Counted from the first letter of the stretch, positions 19,427 through 30,028 are shown. The stretch: DNA of 64,000 bases from Saccharofermentans sp. (GCA_016288885.1 JAEFAV010000003.1:62001-126000), one strand, 5' to 3'. The notes: generated by a model from the letters alone, not told the origin. Numbers and translations are program-made.

Positions 19427-20194
19427 ATGAGTTATTTGTATGAGACACATCTCCACACCTGTGAGGCCAGCAGATGCGGCAGGGTCCACGGTGAAGATTA
19501 CATCCCTTATCTGATGGATAAGGGCTATAGCGGAATGATCGTTACGGAACATTTTTTTAACGGCAATTCATGCGTGCCGGAGGATCTGCCCTGGAAAGAG
19601 AGAATTGATATCTATGCTTCCGGTTATGACAGAGCTCTGGAAGCTGCCCGTGGCAAGGACTTTAACGTTATGTTCGGCGTGGAGTTCAATTTCCAGAAAG
19701 ACGAATATCTTCTCTACGGGATAGATAAAGAGTGGCTTATCAATAACGAATGCATAATGGAGATGACTAGGCATGAACTTCTTAAAGCGGTTCACGAAGC
19801 CGGCGGCATCATGATCCAGGCTCATCCTTTCAGAGAAAGAGATTATCTGTCAGATATAAAGCTTGCTCCTACCGCTTGTGACGGTATTGAAGTTTATAAT
19901 GCTGCAAACATGCCGAACATGAATGCATTGGGCTATGAATACTGTGTTAAGCTCGGCCTTCCCATGACAGCCGGATCGGATATTCATTACTTCCACAATG
20001 AAGCAATGGGCGGAATGCTTTTCGAGAACAGGATCGGTTCGGTTCAGGATTATGCGGAAGCTGTCATGAAGCGTTCAGGCATTCCGGTATCCTTAAGTCC
20101 CGACGGTACGATCACACCTGTTTCGCAAATGACAGAACAGACTGTGTCAACAGCTCTGCCGACACTTCCGGTTCTTTATCCTGAAGGAAAGTAA
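19427..20194 (+). CDS. PHP-domain metal-dependent phosphoesterase
   Basis: YETHLHTCEASRCG, MIVTEHF, IMIQAHPFRERD, TAGSDIHYF. Confidence 0.85.
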   Translation: MSYLYETHLHTCEASRCGRVHGEDYIPYLMDKGYSGMIVTEHFFNGNSCVPEDLPWKERIDIYASGYDRALEAARGKDFNVMFGVEFNFQKDEYLLYGIDKEWLINNECIMEMTRHELLKAVHEAGGIMIQAHPFRERDYLSDIKLAPTACDGIEVYNAANMPNMNALGYEYCVKLGLPMTAGSDIHYFHNEAMGGMLFENRIGSVQDYAEAVMKRSGIPVSLSPDGTITPVSQMTEQTVSTALPTLPVLYPEGK

Positions 20195-20302
20195 TTACTG
20201 GATATATTTCGCTTGTATCCACGGAGAAAATGTTCTGTTTTGACTTTTCAAGGAAAGCTTGGGAATGTAATGGAAAATCATATTAGTCTGTGAATCAGGA
20301 TA

Positions 20303-20579
20303 TACCCACCAAAATGCATTTTTGCTTGTTTTAGTGGGTGTGTTTTTGAGGTTAAGGGACGTGGTTACCCACTAAACTCGGTTTTTTGGGGGTTCTAGTG
20401 GGTAGTCCGGATAGCGAAAACTAAAATTCCTGATAGCGGATACCCACTAACTTTGGAAACTTTGCACTTTAGTGGGTAAAGCATGCCTTTCGAGAAGAGA
20501 AATATACCCACTAATGACCTGTTTTTGGTGAAGCGGTGGGTAATACCCACGATAATGCGAAATGGCGTTTTAGTCGGCA
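20303..20579. repeat. TACCCACTAAA inverted-repeat array 1 (5 units)
   Basis: Units at 20303-20340, 20366-20404, 20441-20478, 20505-20542 and 20544-20579 (last degenerate); each TACCCAC(T/C)AA(A)..loop..TTTAGTGGGTA; lies between convergent genes. Confidence 0.9.
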
Positions 20580-20612
20580 TTTCGATGCAAAAGAACTTTT
20601 CGAGAAGTAGTT

Positions 20613-22193
20613 TTATTTCTCCGGTTTTAAAGTCATGGCGACGGTTGCCGTATCGAGCCATGTATTAAGATTTGCCCGTCTGACATAGAGACTCGTGATT
20701 ATGACGCTGTTGGGGCGGATCTTATCGGTCGGTCCCGGGGCAGGGGCAACGAAAGAACCCACTGCACTGATAACATACGGCACATCGTCCACGGTACCGA
20801 GATATATCATCATGTGTCCTGGGAATGAAATCAGGCTGCCGGGAGCAAGACCTGCGATCTCGGCCAGTTTCTCATCTTCATTCATTTCACTTAAGTCAGC
20901 TTTGTAGATTCCCGTAGAATTGGACTGGCCGACGCGGGGCAGGAGGACGCCGAAGCAGCGGTATATCTCCCTGGTGATGCCTGTACAGTCATTTGCCTGA
21001 AGATCACCGCCCCAGCCGTATCTGTCACCCAGAAGCTTGAAAGCCTGTCTGACGATATTTGCCGGAGTCAGTGGAAGGTATCCGACATGAACGTCATCTG
21101 ATATGGGGATCAGAACATATTCGTCCTCTATGTATCCGTCAGATCCGCGCGTAGGAATCTTGACCACATAATCGCCGTATGTGGTGCGCTGATTGATAAC
21201 ATCGGGTGCTTCGTCAGCGGAGACCAACTCCATCTGAGTGCCCATCGGTAATACGAGGTCGGTGGTAGCAGGGCTGTAAGGATCATTTCCGAGCCTGATC
21301 TCGCGCGCGGTGACAACAAGCCACTGTTCCGGATTCTGTCTCGCCACCCAGTCATCCCTGTTCCTGCAAAGTGCGACGGCATCTTTTCTTACCCATGCGG
21401 CATAACTGTCGAAAACGACATAGAGATATTCGCCGTCAACGCTCTCATGGAGTACTACACATGGCATGTAAGGCATGCATTCTGAATAAAGAATGTAATC
21501 ATAATATTGATCATCCGGTCCGTCGAAAACACGGTCCTCGGTAGGGAACATTCTGAGGGTCATTCTTTTTACAGTATACGCATACTGAACAGTGATCTCG
21601 TCTTCTACTGCATCGATGTTCGAAAGGTCTATCAGGTTCCGCCAGTATAGGTAGTCGGTGCGTGAGCCGTCAAGATAGTAGCGGGGAGGATAGTCGGGGA
21701 TCGAATTGGCGCAGTCATTGAGGAATGTCCTTAAGATATCGCCGTCCAACTTATCTCCGAATTCGTCAAGATGGGGATAGACAGTCTCGCCGTCACGTGC
21801 TTTGATAATGCCCCTGTTCTCGAGATTAAATGCCTTTATCTCTTCCGGTTTCATGAGGATTATGTTGTCATTATCGCCGATCCAGTAATCCGCATTCATC
21901 ATCTCGGCACTGACGCCGTCAACGGTTCTGACATATGCAGTATCAATTTCCGAAGAATCGGATGCGGTCTCAAAAGTGTTTTCCATATTTTCAGTTCCGG
22001 TCGTTTCCATGGTGGTTTCTGTTGTAGTTTCGATGGTTGTTTCAGTGGCGGTTTCCGATGTTTCAGCTGCAGGGATCGTCGGAAGGCTGGTCTCCGCATT
22101 TGCGTCGGTGAATTGGCTGCAAGAACATAAAAGCGCAGTTGCCGTTGATAAAGCTAAAACAGCGGAAATGGTTTTGTGTTTTCTATATTTCAT
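20613..22193 (-). CDS. SH3-like + NlpC/P60 endopeptidase lipoprotein
   Basis: GDRYGWGGDLQANDCTGITREIYRCFGVLLPR...GSLISFPGHMMIYLG; lipobox LLCSCSQ. Confidence 0.85.
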   Translation of the reverse strand: MKYRKHKTISAVLALSTATALLCSCSQFTDANAETSLPTIPAAETSETATETTIETTTETTMETTGTENMENTFETASDSSEIDTAYVRTVDGVSAEMMNADYWIGDNDNIILMKPEEIKAFNLENRGIIKARDGETVYPHLDEFGDKLDGDILRTFLNDCANSIPDYPPRYYLDGSRTDYLYWRNLIDLSNIDAVEDEITVQYAYTVKRMTLRMFPTEDRVFDGPDDQYYDYILYSECMPYMPCVVLHESVDGEYLYVVFDSYAAWVRKDAVALCRNRDDWVARQNPEQWLVVTAREIRLGNDPYSPATTDLVLPMGTQMELVSADEAPDVINQRTTYGDYVVKIPTRGSDGYIEDEYVLIPISDDVHVGYLPLTPANIVRQAFKLLGDRYGWGGDLQANDCTGITREIYRCFGVLLPRVGQSNSTGIYKADLSEMNEDEKLAEIAGLAPGSLISFPGHMMIYLGTVDDVPYVISAVGSFVAPAPGPTDKIRPNSVIITSLYVRRANLNTWLDTATVAMTLKPEK

Positions 22194-22308
22194 TTTCTGC
22201 TCCTGAAAATGGCATTATTCTCTTTCCAATTATAGCCCATTATCGGCTAATACTTTCATTCAATGGTACAATATCGGTTAAGAATATAAGCTAATAAGGG
22301 GAAAACTT

Positions 22309-23292
22309 ATGATCCGATTTATTGAAGATCCTGCAGAGCGTCAGAAGATCTCGCGTGAGATCCTGGAGGCTCTGACAGACTGGTTTGAAGTGGAAGAGAG
22401 CAGGGAACAGTACATAAGTGAGTCCGCAGGCCAGCCTTTCTGGGCTGCTTTCGAAAATGATACACCCGCAGGATTTCTTTGTCTTAAGGAAACCGGCAAA
22501 GAGACTGTCGAACTGGCCGTGATGGGAGTACGTAAGGAATACCACAGAAACGGTATAGGAAGACAGCTTTTCGAGGCTGCAAGACATTTTGCGGTAAATG
22601 AAGGCTATTCATTCATGCAGGTCAAGACTGTCCGTTCCGGAGTGTATGCAGACTACGACATTACTAATGAATTCTACAAGAGCTTGGGATTTAAAGAACT
22701 TGAGGTTATCGAAGCGGTATGGGGCGAGGACAATCCCTGCCAGATCTATGTAATGGATCTGAAGAGCGTGCTCGATATTATTTCGAAAAGACACAGCTAC
22801 CGCGGCAGGTTCTTCGAAGAACCGGTGCCGAGAAAGGATCTTGAGACTATCGCTCTTGCCGGGATCGATGCTCCTTCCGGATGCAATAAACAGACCACAG
22901 AGCTTGTGATCATTGATGATCCTGATGTTCTTAACAATGTTAAATCACTCATTGATCCGCCTGTAGCGCAGACCGCTCCGGCAATGATCGTCGTTCTTGC
23001 CAAAAGGATAAACGCATACCGCGACAAGTGCTTTGCCACGCAGGATTATTCTGCCGCCATCGAGAACATGCTTCTTGCAGCAGTCAGTCTCGGTTACCAG
23101 AGCTGCTGGTATGAAGGTCACATTACGGATGATGACCGTATCTGCGATAAGATCGCCGCTGTCCTTGGCGTGCCTGAAGGTTATGATGTCGTATGCATCC
23201 TGCCAATAGGCAGAGCATTGGATGAGATCAAAGCACCTGCGAAAAAGCCCTTTGAAGAAAGGGTAAGCTTCAATCACTTTGGGGACAAATGA
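22309..23292 (+). CDS. GNAT acetyltransferase-nitroreductase fusion
   Basis: N-terminal VRKEYHRNGIGRQLFEAA (GNAT); C-terminal ISKRHSYRGRFFEEPVPRKDLETI...GIDAPSGCNKQ...ENMLLAAVSLGYQSCW (nitroreductase). Confidence 0.85.
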   Translation: MIRFIEDPAERQKISREILEALTDWFEVEESREQYISESAGQPFWAAFENDTPAGFLCLKETGKETVELAVMGVRKEYHRNGIGRQLFEAARHFAVNEGYSFMQVKTVRSGVYADYDITNEFYKSLGFKELEVIEAVWGEDNPCQIYVMDLKSVLDIISKRHSYRGRFFEEPVPRKDLETIALAGIDAPSGCNKQTTELVIIDDPDVLNNVKSLIDPPVAQTAPAMIVVLAKRINAYRDKCFATQDYSAAIENMLLAAVSLGYQSCWYEGHITDDDRICDKIAAVLGVPEGYDVVCILPIGRALDEIKAPAKKPFEERVSFNHFGDK

Positions 23293-23304
23293 TATAATCC
23301 GGCT

Positions 23305-23736
23305 ATGGAAATATTAAGAGCGGAAGAAGAATGGCAGAGAGCCGGCGCATACTCTGTGCGCATACAGGGAATGAACCGCCAGCATCACATATCTCTCAGA
23401 GATGAATTCGATGAGTACGATCGCGACGGGACAAAATACATCGTCCTTCTGGATGACGGATATCCTGTCGCGACTTGCCGTTTTCATGAAGACGGAGAAG
23501 ACGCAGTTACTCTCGGCAGGGTCGTCGTCCTTCCTGAGTTCAGAGGACAGAAACTAGGGTCTCTGGTCGTTGCTGAAGCCGAGAAATGGATAAAGGAACT
23601 GGGCTATAAAGAGATAAAGATCGACAGCAGGGTAGAAGCGATCAGATTCTATGAGAAACTCGGATATCTGCATGTGGATGACAGCGTTATCCGGAGCGGC
23701 ACTTTTGATTGCGTGAAAATGAATAAGATATTGTAA
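23305..23736 (+). CDS. GNAT family N-acetyltransferase
   Basis: LGRVVVLPEFRGQKLGSLVVAEAEKW...AIRFYEKLGY. Confidence 0.85.
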   Translation: MEILRAEEEWQRAGAYSVRIQGMNRQHHISLRDEFDEYDRDGTKYIVLLDDGYPVATCRFHEDGEDAVTLGRVVVLPEFRGQKLGSLVVAEAEKWIKELGYKEIKIDSRVEAIRFYEKLGYLHVDDSVIRSGTFDCVKMNKIL

Positions 23737-23746
23737 CGGTAAAACG

Positions 23747-24427
23747 ATGTATAAGATCTATATTGTTGAAGACGATAAAGGAATTGCCGAAGGTATGGCC
23801 GGGTGTCTTTCCGCATGGGAGATGGAGGTCCGCATTGTTTCTGATTTCAGGAATGTATTAGGCGAGATAAACGAATATGAACCGCATCTGATAATCATGG
23901 ACATCACTCTTCCTTTCATGGGCGGATATCACTGGTGCCAGGAGATCAGGAAAACAAGCAACGTTCCAATCATTTTCATATCATCCGCTACCGACAACAT
24001 GAACATAGTCATGGCCATGAATATGGGTGCTGACGATTACATCCCGAAGCCTTTTGACCAGAGCGTTCTCATCGCAAAAGTGCAGGCGCTATTAAGAAGG
24101 GCTTATTCCTTTAACCAGGGATCTTTTACCCTGCAGGCAAAAGGCGCAGTCCTGAATACCAATGACAACTCGTTGATTTATAACGGAAATAAGATCGAAC
24201 TTGCGCGCAATGAATATAAGATCCTTCTTACTCTCATGCAGAATAAGAACAAGGTCGTCAGCCGCGAGAGGCTCATGGAAGCCCTATGGGAGACCGACAG
24301 TTTTGTAGATGAGAACACACTGACGGTAAATGTCGGAAGGCTCAGAAAGACGCTGGAAACGGCAGGACTAAAAGATTTCATCAAGACCAGATTCGGCGTC
24401 GGTTACATCCTGGAGGATGAAGAATGA
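23747..24427 (+). CDS. OmpR-family response regulator (BceR-like)
   Basis: KIYIVEDDKGIAEGM...LIIMDITLPFMGGYHWCQEIRKTSNVPIIFISS; C-terminal winged helix. Confidence 0.9.
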   Translation: MYKIYIVEDDKGIAEGMAGCLSAWEMEVRIVSDFRNVLGEINEYEPHLIIMDITLPFMGGYHWCQEIRKTSNVPIIFISSATDNMNIVMAMNMGADDYIPKPFDQSVLIAKVQALLRRAYSFNQGSFTLQAKGAVLNTNDNSLIYNGNKIELARNEYKILLTLMQNKNKVVSRERLMEALWETDSFVDENTLTVNVGRLRKTLETAGLKDFIKTRFGVGYILEDEE

Positions 24428-25392
24428 AGCTCTTCGGAAGTTATCTGAAGTACCGTGCGAAGATCATTATAATCTTCTTCGTCATTGTGGCAGTCTTCGT
24501 GACGACGGATCTTCTTTTCGATATTCCCCGCATAGCGGTTCTGTATCCTCTGATTCTTGCGCTTGCGATAGGTGTGACAGCCTGCGGCATTGATTTTGTA
24601 TTATTTATCAAACGTCACAATAATCTGAAAGATTACCGGGATGAGATTCCAGAACCGAAAAACCTGATCGAGGAAGATTATCAGTTTATTATCAATAAGC
24701 TCAATGAAGAATCCGTACTTAACCAGCAGAAGGCTTCCGGAAATTATAACGCCATGGTCGAGTACTATACCGTGTGGGCTCATCAGATCAAGACTCCCAT
24801 AGCAGCCATGAGATTAAACCTTCAGTCTGAAGATACCGAATCGGCAAGAAAACTGATGGGAGACCTTAACCGCATTGAAGCTTATGTTGAGATGGTACTG
24901 ACTTTCTTAAGGCTTGATTCTAACAGTACGGATTATCTGATAAAAGAATATGACCTTGACGGGATCATCCGTCCCGCAGTCCGAAAGTTTTCGAGAGAAT
25001 TCATCATTAAGAAGCTCAAGCTCCAATATGAACCGGTTGATTATAAGATCATTACCGATTCAAAATGGCTGTCCTTCATTATCGAACAGATCATCTCAAA
25101 CGCAGTTAAATATACTTCCGAAGGGTCAGTGAGCATTTACATGCCCGAGCCCGGCATTCTCTGCATAGAAGATACGGGTATCGGAATAAGCGAAGAGGAC
25201 TTACCGAGAATATTCGAGAACGGTTATACGGGTTTTAACGGCCGTGAGGACAAAAGAGCGAGCGGCATCGGACTTTATCTTTGTAAACGAATTGCCGATA
25301 ACCTTGGCCACAGGCTGTCGGCCGAATCTGTTGTCGGGAAAGGTACAAAGATGATACTTGACCTTAGGGCAAAAAAGCTGGAAGTCGAGTGA
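24424..25392 (+). CDS. Sensor histidine kinase (BceS-like, short two-TM)
   Basis: VWAHQIKTPIAAMRLNLQ H-box; N, G1 and G2 boxes (EDTGIGI, GIGLYLCKRIAD). Confidence 0.9.
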   Translation: MKLFGSYLKYRAKIIIIFFVIVAVFVTTDLLFDIPRIAVLYPLILALAIGVTACGIDFVLFIKRHNNLKDYRDEIPEPKNLIEEDYQFIINKLNEESVLNQQKASGNYNAMVEYYTVWAHQIKTPIAAMRLNLQSEDTESARKLMGDLNRIEAYVEMVLTFLRLDSNSTDYLIKEYDLDGIIRPAVRKFSREFIIKKLKLQYEPVDYKIITDSKWLSFIIEQIISNAVKYTSEGSVSIYMPEPGILCIEDTGIGISEEDLPRIFENGYTGFNGREDKRASGIGLYLCKRIADNLGHRLSAESVVGKGTKMILDLRAKKLEVE

Positions 25393-25532
25393 TTAATTAT
25401 TTTTCGCGATCAGGTAACGATGTATCATATCAAAATGTGACAAACGTGTAAGGAATTGGTAAGCAGATTCAATGGAGCAGACTTTTCATGTTTTCTATAC
25501 TGTGGCTGACTTAAATGAAAGGAAGTGCAGTC

Positions 25533-26297
25533 ATGAGTTTACTTGAAGTAACAGGTGTTCAGAAAATATATAAAGGACGTCGCGGAGGAGCTTCCGTGGA
25601 AGCTCTTAAGAATGTCAATTTCACGGTCGAAAAGGGCGAATACGTAGCGATAATGGGAGAGTCCGGAAGCGGCAAGACAACGCTTCTTAATATCCTCGCG
25701 GCTTTGGATAAAGCGACGGCAGGAACCGTCATCCTTGACGGAATGAATCTTTCAACAATAAAGGATGCGGCAATGGCCAAGTTCCGTCGTGATAACTTAG
25801 GTTATGTGTTCCAGGATTTTAATCTGCTTGATACATTTACGTTAGAAGATAATATCTATCTGCCTCTCGTTCTTGCAGGAAAAAAGCATCAGGAAATGAA
25901 GGAACGTCTTGATAAACTTGCTCCTGCATTGGGGATTACAGATCTTCTTAAGAAATATCCTTATGAGGTATCTGGCGGTCAGAAGCAGAGGGCTGCAGTT
26001 GCAAGGGCTCTTATCACCAACCCGAAGATCGTTCTTGCAGATGAACCTACGGGATCACTTGATTCAAAATCATCAGACGAGCTTCTGGAACTTTTCTCCA
26101 AGGTAAATCAAATGGGGCAGACTGTTCTTATGGTTACTCACTCCACCAAGGCTGCAAGTCATGCATCGCGAGTAATGTTCATCAAGGACGGAATTATCTT
26201 CCATCAGATCTATAAAGGCATTTCAACAGATGCTCAAATGTATCAGAAGATTTCAGACACACTGAACCTTTTGGCTCAGGGAGGTGATCTGAAATGA
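25533..26297 (+). CDS. ABC transporter ATP-binding protein (BceA-like)
   Basis: GESGSGKTTLLNILAALD, VSGGQKQRAAVARAL, LADEPTGSLDSK. Confidence 0.95.
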   Translation: MSLLEVTGVQKIYKGRRGGASVEALKNVNFTVEKGEYVAIMGESGSGKTTLLNILAALDKATAGTVILDGMNLSTIKDAAMAKFRRDNLGYVFQDFNLLDTFTLEDNIYLPLVLAGKKHQEMKERLDKLAPALGITDLLKKYPYEVSGGQKQRAAVARALITNPKIVLADEPTGSLDSKSSDELLELFSKVNQMGQTVLMVTHSTKAASHASRVMFIKDGIIFHQIYKGISTDAQMYQKISDTLNLLAQGGDLK

Positions 26298-28327
26298 AAA
26301 TAGGTTTGTATCCTAAGATTGCAGCCGATGGCATTCGAAAGAACGGCAAGCTTTACGTGCCCTATATTGCGACATGCATTCTTATGATCGCTGTATTCTA
26401 TATCATGCACCTTCTCGGTTATTCCAATATGCTTCAAAACTTTGAAGGGGCAGGAACAGCCAAGGACATACTGCAATTCGGTGCTGCCATAATGGCCATT
26501 TTCGGAACGATTTTCCTGTTCTACACACAGTCGACACTGATCAAGGGAAGAAAGAAGGAGTTTGGTCTTTACAATGTCCTCGGAATGAACAGGGTCAATT
26601 TGGGCAGGATCATTTTCTATGAGACAGCGATAATATGGTTGATTTCCATTGCAGGCGGTCTCCTCGCAGGAATCGGTTTATCCAAACTGGCTGAACTCGG
26701 ATTTACGAAGATGATCAACAGCAGTGTCAGTTATCAGTTCACCATATCAGCAGATTCAGTAATCATGACGATACTTGTTTACAGTATCATTTTCCTGCTG
26801 ATATATTTCAACGCATTCAGACAGATCTGGTTTACCAGGACCATTAATCTTATTCACGCTGACAAAGCCGGCGAAAAACCTCCGAAAGCAAACTGGGTAG
26901 TGGGAATATTAGGGCTCATCATTCTGATTGCAGGCTATGTTCTTGCGATTAAGATCGAGCAGCCTATGTCAGCTCTCATGGTATTTTTTGTCGCTGTCAT
27001 CCTTATCATAATCGGTACATATCTGGTTCTTATAGCAGGGTCGGTAGTGCTTTGCAGACTGCTTCAGAAAAATAAGAATTACTACTACAAAACCACACAT
27101 TTTGTATCTGTATCTTCAATGGCATACAGAATGAAGAGAAACGGTGCAGGTCTTGCATCGATCTGCATTCTTCTTACTATGATCCTTGTTATGATCTCCT
27201 CTACGTCTGCCTTGTATTTCAACCGGGAGGAGACACTCAGAAATCACTATCCTGATCAACTCAATATTATGGTAGCAGGAGACGGGTTTAATGAGAATTA
27301 TGATGAGATAAAGGACAGCATGAAGGCGGATGTCCTTAAGAAATTGGATGAATACGGAGCAACTGCAAGTAATGAGATCGAATTCTCCGATTACGTTATC
27401 GCCGGATTTTTTACAGACGGCAAAGTTGATATAGATATTAATCCGATGGAGCAGATGACTCTCGATTACGATAAGGTTGTACAGGTGTACTTCTTTGATA
27501 TTGATGATTACAACAGGATGTGCGGTACAGAAGAAACGCTTTCAAAAGGCGAAGCTCTGATAGGAGTAGAGGGTAATATCCGTGTCGGTGATGAGTTTAT
27601 GGTTGGAGACGAGAAGTTTACCGTAGCAAAAAGAACTGACGTTATGTCCGGCAACTTGAAGCATTCTGTCGTATCTCTTATTGTATCAACGCTTTTCGTT
27701 GTTGTAGATGATTTGGATGAAGTAGCATCATGCTATAAGGATAAGATAGATCCTACAGGCATACCCATGCTTCAGTGGAGCTGGAATTACATGTTTGATA
27801 CATCTCTTGAAGTTGACGGCCAGATGAAATTAAGTGAAGTCCTTAACGATGAGCTTACAGCCAAAGCAAAGGAAGCAGGTCTCAGAAGAGGCGACTGTGC
27901 AAGCCGTGAATATCAGAGAGATGATTTTGTTAAGACATTCGGAGGGTTGTTCTTCCTCGGAATCTTACTGAGCATCATCTTTATGGTATCCTGCGTGCTC
28001 ATCATCTACTACAAGCAGATCTCTGAAGGCATTGAAGATCAGTCGAGATTCGAGATCATGCAGAAGGTCGGAATGACAAAAGATAACATCAAGAAGAGCA
28101 TCAATTCACAGATGCTGACGGTTTTCCTGATTCCTATCCTGTTTGCCGCTGTACATCTTGCAACTGTTCTGCCGATGATCAATAAGCTTCTTCTGCTGTT
28201 CGGTCACAATAACTTACCGCTTCTTCTGATAAGTGCCGGATTAAGCTTACTGGCGTGCGGAATCTTCTATGCGGTAACCTATAAGCTTACTTCTAACGCG
28301 TACTATAAGATCGTGTCTGCGGTATAA
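26294..28327 (+). CDS. FtsX-like ABC permease (BceB-like)
   Basis: 677 aa; GRKKEFGLYNVLGMNRVNLGRIIFYE; large extracellular domain; 4-nt overlap with the ATPase gene. Confidence 0.9.
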   Translation: MKIGLYPKIAADGIRKNGKLYVPYIATCILMIAVFYIMHLLGYSNMLQNFEGAGTAKDILQFGAAIMAIFGTIFLFYTQSTLIKGRKKEFGLYNVLGMNRVNLGRIIFYETAIIWLISIAGGLLAGIGLSKLAELGFTKMINSSVSYQFTISADSVIMTILVYSIIFLLIYFNAFRQIWFTRTINLIHADKAGEKPPKANWVVGILGLIILIAGYVLAIKIEQPMSALMVFFVAVILIIIGTYLVLIAGSVVLCRLLQKNKNYYYKTTHFVSVSSMAYRMKRNGAGLASICILLTMILVMISSTSALYFNREETLRNHYPDQLNIMVAGDGFNENYDEIKDSMKADVLKKLDEYGATASNEIEFSDYVIAGFFTDGKVDIDINPMEQMTLDYDKVVQVYFFDIDDYNRMCGTEETLSKGEALIGVEGNIRVGDEFMVGDEKFTVAKRTDVMSGNLKHSVVSLIVSTLFVVVDDLDEVASCYKDKIDPTGIPMLQWSWNYMFDTSLEVDGQMKLSEVLNDELTAKAKEAGLRRGDCASREYQRDDFVKTFGGLFFLGILLSIIFMVSCVLIIYYKQISEGIEDQSRFEIMQKVGMTKDNIKKSINSQMLTVFLIPILFAAVHLATVLPMINKLLLLFGHNNLPLLLISAGLSLLACGIFYAVTYKLTSNAYYKIVSAV

Positions 28328-28534
28328 GGATGATGTTCACCGGAAGGACTTACAGGAAGATATATCGTCTGTACGAGCTAGGATAGAAACAATCGGTTTT
28401 TCAAGCATTTTCAGGCACTCTACTGCTGGTTGAGTGCCCGAAAACGCATCTTTGAGTTCTTTCTCAACCATCAGTTTGTAGTAAAATCTAACCGGTTCAC
28501 TTATCGTCTGAGGTGAAAGGAGGATCCCTCAAAA

Positions 28535-29158
28535 ATGGATCAGGAGAAGATCGGAAAGTTCATATCATCATGCAGAAAAGAGACTGGTCTTACCCAGGCG
28601 GCTCTCGCTGAGAAACTAGGTATCACAGACAGGGCAGTCTCAAAGTGGGAGACCGGCAAGAGCCTTCCCGATGCATCGATCATGATCGAGCTATGTAATC
28701 TGCTTGGCATTACGGTAAATGAACTCCTGACCGGGGAACACATCACTATGGACGATTATAAGGATAAGGCAGAGGCAAACCTTCTCGATATGCGTATGAA
28801 GGTCGAACAGAGAGACAGGACATTGCTCTTTACGGAAAAAGTCATGATAGGAGTCATAATTCCCGTGTATACGGCCGTGGTCATTTCGGGCGCTTATATC
28901 TGCAAAAGCGGTAATATCCCTCTCGGAATCTTCCTGATCGCACTTGCATTTACAATGGTAATACCATTTGTCATAATAGGACTTAAGATCGAGCACGAAG
29001 CGGGTTACTATGAATGCCCGAACTGCGGTGAACGCTATCAGCCGACAATGAAAGCTATCATATGGGCTCCTCACATGGGTACTTCAAGAAAGATGACATG
29101 CCCTCATTGCGGACAGAAGGGTTATCATAAGAAAGTAGTTTCCAAGAATAAGGAATAA
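28535..29158 (+). CDS. XRE-family HTH regulator with TM segments and zinc ribbon
   Basis: CRKETGLTQAALAEKLGITDRAVSKWETGKSLPDASIMIELCNLLGITVNELL; CPNCGERYQP...CPHCGQKG. Confidence 0.9.
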   Translation: MDQEKIGKFISSCRKETGLTQAALAEKLGITDRAVSKWETGKSLPDASIMIELCNLLGITVNELLTGEHITMDDYKDKAEANLLDMRMKVEQRDRTLLFTEKVMIGVIIPVYTAVVISGAYICKSGNIPLGIFLIALAFTMVIPFVIIGLKIEHEAGYYECPNCGERYQPTMKAIIWAPHMGTSRKMTCPHCGQKGYHKKVVSKNKE

Positions 29159-29167
29159 GGTGTATTT

Positions 29168-30028
29168 ATGGAAAACATGGAATTTGGGACAGTAAGTACT
29201 TCTTCTATGGTACTCATGCTGTTAACGGCGATTTTAGGAATCGCTCTGCCTCTGATCACAGCGGTCATCTGGTGCAAAAAGAAGCATGAACCCTTTACGA
29301 CAGTCCTGATCGGCGCGGCAACTTTCCTGTTGTTTGCGATCGTTATCGAGAAGCCTCTTCAGGCTCTGGTAATCCAGCTTGACAGCCCCGTCAGCCAATT
29401 TGTAAATGCGAGACCGGTCCTTTGGGCATTCATCGTCGGTCTTTTCCCAGGTGTTTTCGAGGAGACCGGAAGATTCGTAGCGTTCAAGACGCTGCTCCGC
29501 AAGAGAAAGCAGAGAGAAACCGGTCTGTCACACGGAATAGGTCACGGCGGTTTTGAGGCAATGTTTATCCTGGGTATCACATATATCGAGTATTTCGTCT
29601 TCGCTCTTATGCTGAACCAGGGCTCGTTCTTTGAGCTCATGATCGAACCGGTCAAAGATACTCTCACACCGGATGTTGTTAAACAGATAAACGGTATAGT
29701 TGAACAGATCACGACATTCTCAGCAGGCATGCTGGGGTTAGCGCTGGTTGACAGGTTAATTGCTGTTCTCTATCACATCGGAGCGTCGATCCTTGTCTTT
29801 TACGCTTGCAAGGATAAAAAAAAGTGGTGGCTCTATCCGCTCGCTGTCGTCATTCACACCGCTATAGACAGCATGGCAGGATTACAGCTGGCAGGAGTTA
29901 TCAATGTCTCTGACTGGATCTTTGAGATCATTTTCGCAGTTGCAGCGATCGGAACCTTCCTTGGAGCATACATTCTGCTTTACCGCAAAGATAAGCCTAA
30001 GGAGGTTGCTGCCGGAAACGCACAGTAA
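29168..30028 (+). CDS. YhfC-family intramembrane metalloprotease
   Basis: GLFPGVFEETGRFVAFKTLLRKRK, SHGIGHGGFEAMFI. Confidence 0.85.
   Translation: MENMEFGTVSTSSMVLMLLTAILGIALPLITAVIWCKKKHEPFTTVLIGAATFLLFAIVIEKPLQALVIQLDSPVSQFVNARPVLWAFIVGLFPGVFEETGRFVAFKTLLRKRKQRETGLSHGIGHGGFEAMFILGITYIEYFVFALMLNQGSFFELMIEPVKDTLTPDVVKQINGIVEQITTFSAGMLGLALVDRLIAVLYHIGASILVFYACKDKKKWWLYPLAVVIHTAIDSMAGLQLAGVINVSDWIFEIIFAVAAIGTFLGAYILLYRKDKPKEVAAGNAQ

Noticed and set aside
23747-28327. BceRSAB-type module as a novel system
   Set aside because: Standard peptide-antibiotic sensing/detoxification architecture
28408-28444. Hairpin TTTTCaGGCACTC...GAGTGCCcGAAAA considered as a novel RNA element
   Set aside because: Most simply the stem of a weak terminator after the bceB-like gene; no further structure supports an ncRNA
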